Below, piece after piece: positions 13,290-25,678 of a stretch of DNA of 64,000 nucleotides (position 1 is its first letter; every line of letters starts with the position of its first letter). The DNA comes from Pratylenchus scribneri. Lineage: Eukaryota > Nematoda > Chromadorea > Rhabditida > Pratylenchidae. The stretch is from contig JAQSEB010000055.1 in NCBI GenBank assembly GCA_030063045.1, positions 620,001 to 684,000 on the forward strand. Direction: 5' to 3'. The notes under the pieces are model-generated. The model ran no database searches and had not been told where the DNA came from. It saw only the letters and a list, made by a program, of their open reading frames with translations. The position numbers were made by a program, and so were the translations under genes.

Positions 13290-16200
13290 TATTATTATTT
13301 TTTAAAATTTATAATTTAATTTAAACAGGAAAAGGTATGCCAAAATTGAAAAAATTACCATTAAATTTCAATTTTTACAAGATAAGATGCAATAAATTCG
13401 GATTAGAAGCTCATTTTCTGAACAAATTCCGGTGAGAGAGGAAATAATTTCCATTGAAAAAATTCGAAAGAAAAAAATTGTTTGCAAATTGACTATTTTT
13501 GGCAAAAAATTTTAGTAAAACTGTTTTATGTGCAATAAAGAGCTCAAAAAGCGGAGTAGTGCAAGTAAACAAATTGGGCTCGGGAATACTCATTTCCAAT
13601 TTGTGTCGTCAATAAAAAACTATTTTCGAGAGGTCATATGCTTTGGATGGGGAAAAACAAAAAAGATCAAAGAATGTTGCGCTTTTTGCATAAACTATAT
13701 ATATTTATATTATTTTAAAAATTTAAAAATAATATTTACTGGTTTATTTGTTAGTCCAACTTAGTAAAAAATTTATCAAATTAAAATTATTATTTAACTA
13801 ATTTCTTTGGAAGGTAATTTCAATTATACAGTACAATTAGAGGGAAGAGAGAACAGCTCTGAACAGGCAGATTTCATGATTGCCTGGGGCATATTTTATC
13901 AATTTTATAATCGAGAGGGAATTGAAAATGTGACTATTTTTATTTCTAATTATAACATATTTGTAATTATTTTTTTCTTAGTATAAATGGGCAGTGAATG
14001 TTTGGGGGATAAAGTCGAAATACTTAATATATAAATTTTCTTGAACTTTTAAATTTTTTATGTTAATTTTCTTTCCTCGTAAAAGTAGGAAAATTAAAAA
14101 TTTTAATTCAAACTAGGAGTTGCAAAAGGCAAAGCTGGCATCAACAAGAAGGGCGCTTTGAATTGTGATTTTAGCAAAAATTTCTAACTATTCCAATTTC
14201 TATATTCTTTTATTTTTTGTTTAAATTTTGTATAGAAAATTTTCCTATTTGTTTATAGGAATTCCACTTCCACCCCCGCGTAAAACTGATAAAAGAAGAA
14301 GTGTAAATAAAAAATGGATGGATTGAATTTTGGACGCAATAAAAATTTTGTGATAAATCTATGAGAGAATGGCGCAAATTTTTTACGTTTTTTTTTGATT
14401 GAATGGGTGTGAAATGTGTATTGAGTTTTAGCGGCGAGAATTGATTCTCGGAATGGAAAAAGGGAAGAGGGGTAATAAAAAATAGATAAATGATAATTAA
14501 TAAAAGAAGAAAATTGTCAAAAAGTCATATTTATTTAATAAATTTAATTTTTCGGGCTATTTTAAATATTTTTGCATAAATCAGTCGAAAATTACTGTTA
14601 AAAATTTAATTTTTGTCTATAAATTTTGGTCTTAAAAAATAACCAAATTAATTCCACCCAATTAGAGCTGCACAAATTATTGACTAAAATAGAACAAAAA
14701 GTAATATATTAAAATGTTTGACATTTTTATTTATGTTTTTAGTCAATATTGGCCAACAAAATTCAAATAATACAAGGAAGAGGAATATGGAATTTGAGGG
14801 GAAAACCGCGAGAAATTCCGCGAGACCGAATAAATATTGCATATCAGCTGATATTTTGGCCAAGCAAACTTTTACTTTAGGAATTGGGACACAAAAAATT
14901 GCGAAGACAAAATGGGCAATATTTTCCACCGCCCGCGGGTAGCTTCTCTATCTATGAAAATGTAGAGGAAAAAAACATTTGGAAAATGGAATGAAAAACA
15001 GAGAACAAAAAAGAAGAGGGAGAATAAAGCGCAAACGTTCGCAAAACGCAAATGGTCAGAGAGAGACATATTTATGCGCGTAGTCTATCTCTCTTCCCTC
15101 TAGGGGCTAACTATAACTATGGGAGGGCTCTTAAGCTATTTTATTATTAGCCAGCCTGTGGAAGCGAGGACCGAGGAGGGATAGCGTTGGCCTATGGGCT
15201 TACAATAATGTATAGAAATTATAGATTCATCTAAAAATGTCTAAATTGAATAAATTCCTATAATATTTTCTCAAATTTGGTTTCGGCTTATAACAGTTTA
15301 GAAACCGGTTTTAGAGAGATAAACTTAATATCTAATTCCTAAATCTAATCGAAATTCGTTGTTTCTATTAAAATATTTTGCTCAGAATAAAGTGATGAAC
15401 CTTTGGGGAGACGTCAAGTTCAAGTCTTGCAAAAATTTATGCAAAAATTTGCAAATTTGCTTAAATTCAATTCATATCAGAAACTCATTTTCACAGGGTA
15501 TTATAATATAATTACTAATTATGGATTAAATTAAGCATGAATTTTGTCTCAATTTTGTTCTCATTTACGCCAATCTTATAATTATAAGCAAATAATTGCC
15601 CCAACATTTAATATGGAAAAATAAATTTTTAAAAATGTTGGTGACCGCTTGATGCAGCTTACTTAAAAAAATAAGAACAAATTGCCAAAAATTGTGACCA
15701 AAAATTTCATTTTTCCACTTCCTCGTTGATATTTTTATGAAGAATGGAAAATGAAAATAAGGGAAACGAGGGAAATAGCCGTGTCAAGAAGTGCCCGGCT
15801 CCTTTTTGGTCTCTGCTGCTGTTGGCCAATTTCCAATCCATTTCCCTCTCGTCGGCCTTTTGGCCAAGCAACAAACAAAAATGGGATTCTCCATCTGGAC
15901 AGCCGCTGCCAGCTGACTTCGGGTGTGAGCAGCGGTTGGACAAAACAAACAAATGATGATTGTGGCCGACGACCGACCACCCATTTTGGGATGGGACGAG
16001 AATTTGAGGGCAATAAAATATTTTTTTGTGCAAAAACAATCAATTTCCTAGTGAATATTTTATTGAAATGCAAATTATGGTAAAAGAACATATTTGAATA
16101 GTTTTAAATAGTAAATTTTTTACAATTATATAACTCTGATTATGATGAATTGATTTGAAGAAATTAGTGAATTTTATTAAAAAAAATGTATAAAATTATG

Positions 16201-16354
16201 ACCAAAATTGAACAAAGCCATCATTCGCATCTTTTGATTTTTCCCTATAATATTCAGACTAAATGATATTTGATCAATTATTTTGACAGTATAAATTTTC
16301 AAAGAAATAAATTAATCCATGATAAAAATGGTTTTGTTGTTTGTTTGAAAGAAT
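13290..16354. other. Intergenic region, upstream of the 6.5-13.3 kb gene
   Basis: No coding region is supportable. GC-rich patches occur at 14800-14945 (ACCGCCCGCGGGTAGC) and 15060-15200 (GAGAGAGAC and CTCTCTTCCCTCT runs), plus 15780-15990 with frames open on both strands. These may be promoter-proximal, but no start, splice or domain evidence ties them to a gene. Confidence 0.35.
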
Positions 16355-16747
16355 GGTGCTAGGTCGATTCCACAATGTTGCAAATATAAAGTTTTTGACT
16401 TCTAAAAAATCGGAAACCGGTTTTGCCCGTACAAACCTTATACCATTTTGTAGATCACATCGAGACGCATCGAATAGTATATAATTTGCCATGTTTAGTT
16501 AGTCAAAATTAAATGGTATTAATCCATTTTTTAAGTTTTTGGTTTTAAATTTTCTTATTTTGTGCCAAAAGCTAACATGTTATATACCATTTGATGCACC
16601 TCGATGAGATCTACAGATTGGTATAAGATTTGTGGGGTCTAAAACCAGTTTCTGAATTTTTAGAAGCCAAAAACTTTATATTTGCACCATTGTGGAATCG
16701 CCCATATTTGCACCACTTTTTGTCTATTGTGGAATCGACCCCGGATG
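16355..16747. mobile_element. hAT-like MITE of the GGTCGATTCCACAAT family, copy 3
   Basis: It starts GGTGCTAGGTCGATTCC and ends GGAATCGACCCCGGATG. An exact 8-bp duplication GAAAGAAT flanks it (16347-16354 and 16748-16755). Length (393 bp) and internal organisation match copy 2: paired inverted halves with ACAAACCTTATACCATTTTG, AGATCACATCGAGACGCATC and the mirror version. Non-coding. Confidence 0.8.
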
Positions 16748-17586
16748 GAAAGAATAGATATTAGCCAATTTGCAGAAGTGGATCCATTAAGTAAGGTTTC
16801 AATTCGTACATATTTTCAAAAAAATTCCCTTGAAAAATTCTGTTCAGTCTAGATATAATTTATCGATATCATCTCGAGGAGTTGAGCAAATAATAGTTTC
16901 GCTACATTAATCTCACAATTTTTTGTATTTCCTTTTCCTTCCCAGTTCACACAGATTTTTAGATGAATTTTAGAAGTGAAAATTTTTTGAAAAAATGAGT
17001 TGAGTTAAACTTCAGATTTATCAAATTAAATCATAAATTTTGAAACAATTTAAATTAAATTAATAATATAATTAGATAGCCAAAAGTCTCAATTTAATTT
17101 GATGTTGAATCAAAATGGTTCAATCTTAATTAGTTAAAGTTTACCTACTACCCTCTTTTAGTAAATATCTATTAAAATAAACTTTATGTCCATAGAATTT
17201 GGCCAATTGGCCCTCTGATGTCCTTCTACTCAAATATGTTCAAAAAGTCCAAACAATAAAAATCAGTGATTCCTTTTTCATTCTCAATTCCCAATCCCAA
17301 TTTTATGCTTTGTATTTGTAGTTTAAACATTTTCATCCTTCTCAACATTTTTCTGATCAATTTGTGTCCCATAAATTGTTCGGACTAGAATGAAACTGGA
17401 TATTTTTTTGTGTTTGCCGACGATCATTTTTAATTGTCTCCGTAAAATGTGATTATTGATGCGTCGAATGAGAGGAATTTTTTGGGTATTTAAATGGGCC
17501 CTCTGCTGGGATTGATATGAAAAATAATCTTTCCCTCAATCCTCACTCATTCGACGAAAAAGAATTATCTAAAAAATTCGCCAAAA

Positions 17587-19799
17587 ATGAGTAAACAACG
17601 ATTTGTGGGCAAAGTGGTTATTATTACGGGTAAATTATATTAAAAATAATTATTTAATAATTTTTTTTGCTTATTTAAATTAAATTTTTATTAAACTTAA
17701 TAATAAAGAAGGTGTGAAAAAAATTCTAAAAATTTTAAAATAATTAATTTTAAGAAATCTGAATTAAAAATTTAAAAAAAAAATAATTAAAATTAGCAAT
17801 TAATAAAAGTCAGCTAACAAAGGTGAGATAAAAATATTTAAATTTTTATTTGACTTCATCAATGCAAAAAATGAGGAGAATTAATATTTAAAAAAAATTC
17901 TAAAATTATTTTTATTTTTTTAATTGTGAAAAGTCCAAGGATTTTTAAATTCTTATTAAAAAATTTTAATAATTAATTCACATAATAAAAAATATTTTGG
18001 GAAAAATAAATTTTTGAAAATTCAGTAAAATTTAAAAATTATTTTTTTCCAGGTTCCAGTTCGGGAATTGGCCAAGATGCGGCCGTGGAATTCGCCAAGG
18101 AAGGGGCTTCTGTGGTCATTCATGGCCAGAATGTTGAAAGATTGAAAGTAAAAAATTTATAAATATAAATAAACTAAAAAATACGAAAAAAATTTAGGAA
18201 ACGGAAAAAAAGATTTTGGCCACCGGAGTGCCTGCAGAAAGAATCTTAGTCGTAATTGGATCGATGGAAAACAAAGAAACACCGGAGAAAATCATCAATG
18301 CTACTTTGGAAAAATTTGGCAAAATTGATGTGTTGGTCAGTTTTTTAACCACAAATATATAATATTTTATTTTGAAATATCAGATCAATAATGCGGGCTG
18401 TGGTGCGAAACCAGGAATTGCGCCAGAGGATTTTACAAACATGGAACTTCTCGAATTCATTTATGCGGTCAATCTGAGAAGGTAGGTATATCTATTAAAA
18501 TTGAATCACCTTGGCAATACCAATACTCCCTTTTTAGACTAAAAATTTAATAAAAAAAATTCAAAAATTTAATAATTTATTGCCGTACATTTTTTAGCCC
18601 ATTTACACAAATCATTAAATGATTTTTGATTCATATTTTGGTACTTATTGATTATCTACTATGAGATTTTAAACAAAATTTTTGAAATTTTCATTGTTTT
18701 TTTGCACATATTTTATTGGGAAAAGATGGAAAAATTTATATAAATTTTTATATTGTTTACAATCTTTTGCCATTTGCGAAAATATATCGTAATTTTGGGG
18801 GTGTTAAAATTCTGATGGTAGATCAGAGAGAATCTATAAAATATTCAAATTTATAGTTGATTTTTTGAACTACAATTTTTTTATCGGAAATATATGAATA
18901 AAATTTATTTTAAAGTGCCATTCATCTCTGCATTTTGGCACTGCCTCATTTGAAGAAGACCAACGGAAATATACTGAACATCAGTTCCATTGCATCGACC
19001 CGAATTCTGCCACCATTTCTATTCTATGCGGTTTCAAAAGCTGGTCTCGACCATTGGACTCGGTTTAAAGAGATTTTGGTTCTCCTTTTTAAATGAATTT
19101 ATTTTTGTCACAGTGGTTTCTCAGTGATGGCCGCCCCAGAAGTTCGAGTGAATACACTCAAGTTGGTTGGGTTTAGGGTTATGATAAATTTTGATTTCCT
19201 AAATTTAATCCTTATTAGTGTTTTTTTATTCTAGATAAATTTTGATGGTTTTGGTCGATAATTAAAGTGCAGACATTTGGCCGATCTATAAACCTAATGT
19301 TATTAATTTTATTTAAATTGGTTTAAAATTCATCAAATTCTATTCAAAAACCACAAAAATAACCTTTGATTTGGACTATGGATCAGCGAAAATTTAGTCT
19401 TTTTTGAACAGAGTAACTCCAACAATTCTGAACCAATTTAAATAAAATTAGTATTAATTAAATAGCCAACAATCTGCTCGTAAGTTTAATGATTAAAACA
19501 TCAAAATTGATGAAGCCATTTATCAGTTAAAATAAACGGAACGGAGACAAATTTGGGTTGATCCAATTTTCTTCTAATTCAAAAAATCTTTCAGCCCTGG
19601 CCCAATTGAGACACCCATTTTCGACCGAGTCAATGCATCAACGGAGCTCCTGGATTCAATTCGCAATGCAGATCCGCTTGGCCGTTTTGGCCAATGCAGT
19701 GAAATGAGCAAATGTATGTTGTTCCTGTGCTCGGATGAGGCATCATATGTGACTGGGGCAACATTGGTTGCGGATGGAGGCCTCTCTTTGGTCAAATGA
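17587..19799 (+). CDS. Short-chain dehydrogenase/reductase (classical SDR)
   Basis: Seven exons (17587-17629, 18053-18147, 18198-18335, 18384-18481, 18916-19062, 19114-19161, 19595-19799) join in frame to 257 residues, the normal size for classical SDRs. Family landmarks are all present: cofactor-binding TGSSSGIG at about 14-21, the NNAG motif at about 92-95, the Ser of NISSIAS in strand beta-5, the catalytic YAVSK (YxxxK), and VNTLNPGPIETP followed by the usual substrate loop. It ends VADGG plus six residues, typical of this group. It should be an NAD(P)(H)-dependent oxidoreductase acting on a small alcohol or ketone, probably cytosolic since no signal peptide is seen. Substrate is unknown. 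Introns are short except 4 and 6 (about 430 bp). The start is the first ATG before the Rossmann strand. Confidence 0.93.
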
Positions 19800-19847
19800 A
19801 TTTGAATTGAAGTTGGAAGAATCAAAATCAAGATTGTGAAAAATATT

Positions 19848-20043
19848 GGTACTTATCGGTTATCTGTCCAGAGATTTTTTTAGGTCAACTGGGGAAAGGT
19901 ACCGGTGATCCCAATGGGGCATCCGGTATAGGGTTAGGGTCCTTAGGGGACAGATTATCATTTCACATATCCCTAACCCTAATCACCTTAAGGGCTAGAG
20001 AGAGACCCTTTTCAAATCACCGGACAGATAACCGATAAGTACC
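19848..20043. mobile_element. hAT-like MITE (GGTACTTATCGG ends), 196 bp
   Basis: A 22-bp inverted repeat GGTACTTATCGGTTATCTGTCC at the left is matched at the right. An exact 8-bp duplication AAAATATT flanks it (19840-19847 and 20044-20051). It sits just 3' of the SDR stop codon and could contribute to its 3' UTR. The interior holds GGGTTAGGGTCC and CCCTAACCCTAAT, which look telomeric but are part of the element. Confidence 0.88.
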
Positions 20044-20439
20044 AAAATATTTTTCGTGACAATTCTATTACTATTACACATATCTATTTCTATAAGGCCA
20101 AGTAAAAATTTATGTTTCCTTTGTCATCATTTATTTAGCGAATTAATAAATGATAAATATTAATTAATATAATATAAATTATTTTTTCGCTAAAAGAATT
20201 CTAAAAATATATTATTATCTTTATCTTATGCTGAAATAACGCCATTCAATTTAAATTAGAAAATGAATTTATATATATATATTTTTAAATTCGCTTTTAA
20301 ATTCTTTGAAAAGCCTAAAAATGGACCAAGGATTAAATCCTATTCACTTCGTTTTGGCTGCATCTAATAATATCCATTTTTCTAGCAGCTCCAGTACATA
20401 GACCAAAACCAGTCCCAGCATTTTTGCTCAAAAATAAAA

Positions 20440-20700
20440 ATAAATTAGAGGGACAAAAAGCGGCCCTCGAGGACCAATTTCCCGCCCTCACCAACAACCA
20501 TCCCTCACCTCAATCTCCTCCAATTTCCTACAATTCCCCGCATTTTCCCTCCCACATCCCCACCACCACCACCACCACCATCCGACATTTTTATTGAGTG
20601 CATTTTTGGTGCTCTTTCCCATATTTTTATCCACCATCTACCCCGCAAGGCTCTAATTGTTTGGTTGAGCCCATTTCCCATTATTCTTCGTACTCGACCA
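20440..20700. other. Strand-asymmetric C/T-rich tract with (CCA)n
   Basis: The plus strand is strongly pyrimidine-rich, with CCTCACCTCAATCTCCTCC and a short CCACCACCACCACC run near 20560-20580. No coding frame or element boundary is evident. Upstream regulatory sequence of the KCTD-like gene is possible. It stands out from the A/T background. Confidence 0.35.
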
Positions 20701-21302
20701 AAATGCGCAGAAAAAGAAATATTATACTTTGATTTTTTCCATTTTATATCTAATCTATGTTTTTAATCTAAAATTTTAAATGTTATTCAAATTGACTTTT
20801 TGGAAGAGCGTTCTTTTGTATCAAAATGAAAGAAAATTGGCAAAAATTTATGGCCAAAAAGTGGAACTTGCCCGCTTGCCCTATTTTGGCTCAATGGTAC
20901 TAATCATATCCTCTTTTATGGTCAAACGAGAAAAAGTGAAGGAAAAGTAAATTGTACATTTTGTAACTCAATGTATATTTAGGGATGAGGCATTACGGAT
21001 GATTCATGTGCTGATTTTGATCTAATTCTATCCCTATATCACCACCCTGACTTAATCCTTGAAAACTTTTTTCCTTAGACCAAAGGGAAATTATATTATA
21101 TAAGTAGGTGACTGCCCATTTTGGCCTTTTTGGTCATAAGTTTTTGTAATTTTATCATTCCGTTAATTCCTTCTCTTTATGTAATCAAATAATTCCAAAC
21201 TAGGCTAAAAAAGCTAAAAATTTGTTGATTTATAAAGCTTATAAAAGTTAATATTTATTTTAACATTTCCGCTAATTTCCAAGGACAATATGTAAACATA
21301 AA

Positions 21303-21545
21303 GTGAATTTCATTAGCGGCTTTTTAGAAAGGAAGGTGAAAGAAGGAGAAGAAGCCCATGAGGACAGTGAAGGACAGGATTATAGAAGGTGGTGCGGCCA
21401 AAAGCGGCTGCCTGGTTGGGCCCGGGAAAATGGGCCAATGCCAATGATGAGGGCAGGGGCAGCGATGCAGCGCCAGCGCCACCATCATTCATACATATTT
21501 ATTGATTTTGCACTTCAAAAAAGGGGACGCACTGCGAAATTTTAG
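21303..21545 (+). other. GC-rich stretch upstream of the KCTD-like gene
   Basis: A frame of 80 codons is open, with GC-rich sequence (GCAGCGATGCAGCGCCAGCG) ending about 115 bases before the BTB start codon. No domain is recognisable and no splice joins it in frame to the BTB exon. 5' UTR or promoter is the simpler reading. Confidence 0.3.
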
Positions 21546-21660
21546 GCAATGAAAAAATTTTCTCGAGGCCAATTTCGAGATTACATTTTTTTATATATTT
21601 GATAAATTTTTGTTTAAAATTTTTAGGCAAATCACAATTTTTATTCAAAATTTACCTCAA

Positions 21661-23588
21661 ATGCCAGATTTAATTGAATTCAATGTTGGCGGTCAATATT
21701 TCACGACAACCTATGAAACAATTGGATTCGACAAAAAATGCGCACTTTATAAAGTAAATTCCGTAAATAATTTATTAATAATAAATTTTTAGTGGTATAT
21801 TGAGCGCAAAGGATCGGCACATTTGACGAAAGATAGAAAAGGTTATTCAAAATTATTTAGGAAAAAATTTTCCTATTATTTTAGGCAAATTTTTTATCGA
21901 TCGAGATCCGTCAAGCTTTGCCATTATTCTTAATTATTTGCGGTTAAATTGTGCAAAACAACTTTGGGAAGTTTGTTTGCCTAAGGATCCGGACAGGTTT
22001 TTCATCTTTTTTAATTGAAAAGAAAATCGGGAAATCAGAATGAATTTATATTTTTTTATAATTTTTTATAAAAATTGACTTTTTAATTAATATATTTATA
22101 AAAGATAGAATTAAGCTGAATTATAAATTTGAACAAAAATTACGATATCAGAAAAATAAATCAGAAACAAAAATCAGAATTCAGAAATAAAAATCAGAAT
22201 TCAGAATTAAAAATCAGAATTCAGAAATAAAAATCAGAATTAAGAAATAAAAATCAGAATTCAGAAATAAAAATTAGAATTCAGAAATAAAAATCAGAAT
22301 TCAAAAATAAAAATTAGAATTCAGAAATAAAAATCAGAATTCAGAAATAAAAATCAGAATTAAGAAATAAAAATTAGAATAAAAATCAGAATTCAGAATT
22401 AAAAATCAGAATTCAGAAATAAAAATCAGAATTCAGAAATAAAAATTAGAATTCAGAAATAAAAATCAGAATTAAGAAATAAAAATTAGAATAAAAATCA
22501 GAATTCAGAATTAAAAATCAGAATTCAGAAATAAAAATCAGAATTCAGAAATAAAAATTAGAATTCAGAAATAAAAATCAGAATTAAGAAATAAAAATTA
22601 GAATAAAAATCAGAATTCAGAATTAAAAATCAGAATTCAGAAATAAAAATCAGAATTCAGAAATAAAAATTAGAATTCAGAAATAAAAATCAGAATTAAG
22701 AAATAAAAATTAGAATAAAAATCAGAATTCAGAATTAAAAATCAGAATTCAGAAATAAAAATCAGAATTAAGAAATAAAAATTAGAATTCAGAAATAAAA
22801 ATTAGAATTCAGAAATAAAAATCAGAATTAAGAAATAAAAATTAGAATAAAAATCAGAATTCAGAATTAAAAATCAGAATTCAGAAATAAAAATCAGAAT
22901 TCAGAAATAAAAATTAGAATTCAGAAATAAAAATCAGAATTAAGAAATAAAAATTAGAATAAAAATCAGAATTCAGAATTAAAAATCAGAATTCAGAAAT
23001 AAAAATCAGAATTAAGAAATAAAAATTAGAATAAAAATCAGAATTCAGAATTAAAAATCAGAATTCAGAAATAAAAATCAGAATTAAGAAATAAAAATTA
23101 GAATAAAAATCAGAATTCAGAATTAAAAATCAGAATTCAGAAATAAAAATCAGAATACAGAAATAAAAATCAGAATTCAAAATTAAAAATCAGAATTCAG
23201 AAAATCAGAATCCAGAATAAATAGAATTAAATCAAAATTCATTATGAAAAATTATAATTTTTCTAAAAATATACCATCCATAAACAATTTAATCTCCAAT
23301 TAAATCGAACAAAAATTCCCCAGGCTTGCTCTGCTCACCCAAGAGGCGGATTATTTTCAACTGCCCAAATTGCGGGATCAGGCAATTTCCCTGCTCCACA
23401 AATGCACAATGGAAAATAATGAGAACGGTGGAGGATATGTGAGCGAGGTGAGCATTAACAAACGGAATGGATATGGTGGAACGGAAAATGATTTGTTGTT
23501 GAAAACAAATGGGAATAATGGTTGTGAAGATGGTGAAATTGCTGAAGGCCATTTAGAAGTAGAGGAGAATTTGGGAAATATTCGATAA
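21661..23588 (+). CDS. KCTD-type BTB/POZ (T1 tetramerisation domain) protein
   Basis: Exons 21661-21753, 21793-21841, 21885-21996 and 23324-23588 join to 172 codons. The N-terminal 100 or so residues match the T1-like BTB fold of KCTD proteins: FNVGGQYFTTT near residue 6, then GKFFIDRDPSSFAIILNYLR, and LLTQEADYFQLPKL. KCTD proteins form oligomers and commonly act as Cul3 ubiquitin-ligase adaptors or channel/receptor partners. The tail is Asn/Gly/Glu-rich and looks disordered. An alternative end is visible: a good donor GAG|GTGAGC at 23447 can splice to an acceptor at 23763 (TTTTCCAG), giving an in-frame exon 23764-23829 and a 147-residue form. Intron 3 (1327 bp) is mostly satellite DNA. The start ATG at 21661 follows a possible acceptor TTTTAG at about 21626. 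Confidence 0.85.
22150..23215. repeat. Satellite of AAATCAGAATTCAGAAATAA-type units
   Basis: About 1.07 kb is made of roughly 18-20-bp units, consensus AAAAATCAGAATTCAGAAAT, with variants AATTAAG, AATTAGAATAA and CAGAATTAAA. The variants recur in the same order, giving a higher-order period of about 110-115 bp repeated several times. Nearly every unit contains GAATTC. The array lies wholly inside intron 3 of the KCTD-like gene. The interleaving points to unequal exchange at the higher-order level rather than simple slippage. Confidence 0.95.
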
Positions 23589-24082
23589 AAAATGGTGAAT
23601 TCAATCAAATGTTAAGAATTTTGACATAGTATAAGTTAATTCAGTCCCAAATATTTTTTCATGGCTAAGTTAAATGTAAAACATAAATATACCATTTTTG
23701 GATAATTGATATTTTCTGCCTGGAGTTAAATACCTTAAAAATATAATGTTTAATATTTTCCAGATGATGGCCAAAAGCACGAGTTGCCCCCAAGGATTTG
23801 ATATCAATAAATTACAATTGGCAGAATGAAACACAGAAAAATTTTATTATGAGTTAATTTTATTTATAACAGTTTTTTTATAAAATTTAATCAATTTTGA
23901 TAATGAATACATAAATTTGCAAAATAGTCTTTTTTTAAATTTTAAACCAAGATAAGATGCATTTTTTGAATAAATCGAACGGTTCCAGGTAATTGTTTTG
24001 AGTGAGATTTTGTCTTCGCAAACAATGATTTTTGAATGTGGAATTATCAATTATTTCGCGACAAAACATTCCGCTTAATTCC

Positions 24083-24271
24083 TCACTTCCGTTTTCTCTT
24101 TTTTTCAACAAATGAAAGCAATGGACAAGGCGGTGGTTCCGCATCAAAATGTATGCAATATGGCAATGCCGGTTTTGAAAAGCGCGGATCGTGGAAAGTC
24201 TTCACACAAATAGCGACAACGTTGACGCCGACTAAAACTCCGATGCCCACGCCAATAAATTTGTGTGAACT
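24083..24271 (-). CDS. Terminal exon of an unidentified membrane protein (partial model)
   Basis: On the minus strand an acceptor TTTGTTCAG precedes a 63-codon open exon ending in TGA at 24083-24085. It encodes a glycine/valine-rich hydrophobic segment (IGVGIGVLVGVNVVAICV) that could span a membrane. This is followed by a Pro/Cys-rich stretch (PALPYCIHFDAEPPPCP) and a basic C-terminus EKKRKRK. Upstream exons could not be placed with confidence; open minus-strand frames at 24286-24667 are candidates. A second frame is also open, so the reading frame is a judgement from hydrophobicity and the basic tail. No family recognised. Confidence 0.35.
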   Translation of the reverse strand, partial: SSHKFIGVGIGVLVGVNVVAICVKTFHDPRFSKPALPYCIHFDAEPPPCPLLSFVEKKRKRK

Positions 24272-24965
24272 CTGAACAAATTCGTCTATCGGCGTTCGTC
24301 CGAGTTGAAATCAATGTTGGAGTCGCATATTTTGTTCAATTTAAGATTTATATTAGAAAAAGGAACAAATAAAATATTATGGAAAACCACATGCCATTTT
24401 TCCATTAAAAATTTATGGCTAAATGGCTGAATTCTGTTCAAATAAACTGCCATTGCCACATACCAAATGGCTACATGGAAATTGACAAACATTTGCCATT
24501 TTGGTAAAATGGCTTATGGTTATTGGCAAATGGCGATATTTGAAGAGGCCCCAGGCCGCTTCGATTGAGCCTATTCTCGAATCTGTAAGACGCCAAGAAG
24601 TCGAGATTTCCAAAATTTCTAATCCAACTGCCTGCGTTTTTATTTCCGTAGATACGCAGATTTTCAATATTCGCTGATCGCTGTATTATAAATAAATAAG
24701 ATAATCCCCAAATAAAAGATGGACCTTTGACTTGTTAATTTTGGAAGCTCAGTTTGACTTTTAATTTGATTCCACACTGTTTATCAAATTTTGATTTCTG
24801 ACAGTTATTATTAACTAAGCCTAAAAATTTGACCATTATTTAACACACAAATCGCTTTTGGTTTAGTAAAGATTTACCCAAAATACTCAAATTAACAGCC
24901 CACTATTTAAGTTAATCTCAAAATTTTAGTAAATTCCCGGTATTATCTTTAAAACAATAAGATGC

Positions 24966-25109
24966 CTACTTTGCTGTGCAATTGCGCCATCCTTTGATGC
25001 CCAAATATGGTGGGGGGCGTCCACCTTCTGCGCCATAAAATTTGGTGAAATTCATAGCAAAAATAATCACAGTGGCCAAGAACAAATAGTAAATTTGATA
25101 GTTCAACAT
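24966..25109 (-). CDS. Putative secreted micropeptide precursor, 47 aa
   Basis: A complete single-exon frame on the minus strand opens with ATG at 25107-25109 and ends with TAG. The first 26 or so residues are hydrophobic (YYLFLATVIIFAMNF) and end FTKFYGA, a plausible signal-peptidase site. The remaining about 20 residues are EGGRPPPYLGIKGWRNCTAK, compact and Pro/Gly/aromatic-rich with one Cys. This shape fits a secreted peptide or effector precursor, but I do not recognise a family. It is below most gene-finder length cut-offs. It could also be the first exon of a longer gene, although the in-frame stop argues against that. Confidence 0.4.
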   Translation of the reverse strand: MLNYQIYYLFLATVIIFAMNFTKFYGAEGGRPPPYLGIKGWRNCTAK

Positions 25110-25678
25110 TAGATAATTTTATTTTACAAAAATGATTTTCAATTAATTCAAATATGTGAAATAATTTAAATAATAATTATTTTATTAGTATTATTGGATA
25201 TTTATTTTTGTATTAAATAATAAATTTTCTAAACCAATATATAATTAAGATGTTTTGTCCGGGTTAATTTTACACCAACAATTCAAATTGTCCCTCCTTT
25301 CTTAAATATGGAATGTTTTGATGAAAAGAGTCTGCTGATTGGATAGTTTTCTTGTTTTTATTTTGATATTATTTTATAGATCCCCACGATGAATATTTGG
25401 TCTTTTCTATAATGGGGTCATCGGTTAATCCTATGTGAGAATTGCTGATAAGGAAAGGAAGATCCAAATTACAAAATCTTAGTGAAGAGTGATGTCTGAT
25501 AAAGAATGCTGAGGGGCCAATCCAAATTAGACTCGACAAACGACAAAAAAAAAGCAACAGACAAATTTGTTGTTCGTTTACTGAGAAATCATATTAACTG
25601 CCTGCTATGGGAAATGGAAATAAAAAAAGAAAGAAACAAATAAAATGAAGCAATTTGAAATGAGGCAAAATCCAATAA

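Noticed and set aside
16364..16380. GGTCGATTCC resembling a tRNA T-loop
   Set aside because: It is the terminal sequence of a MITE family seen at several sites; no cloverleaf arms around it.
22150..23215. CRISPR-like array
   Set aside because: Units are contiguous without unique spacers; it is an intronic satellite in a eukaryote.
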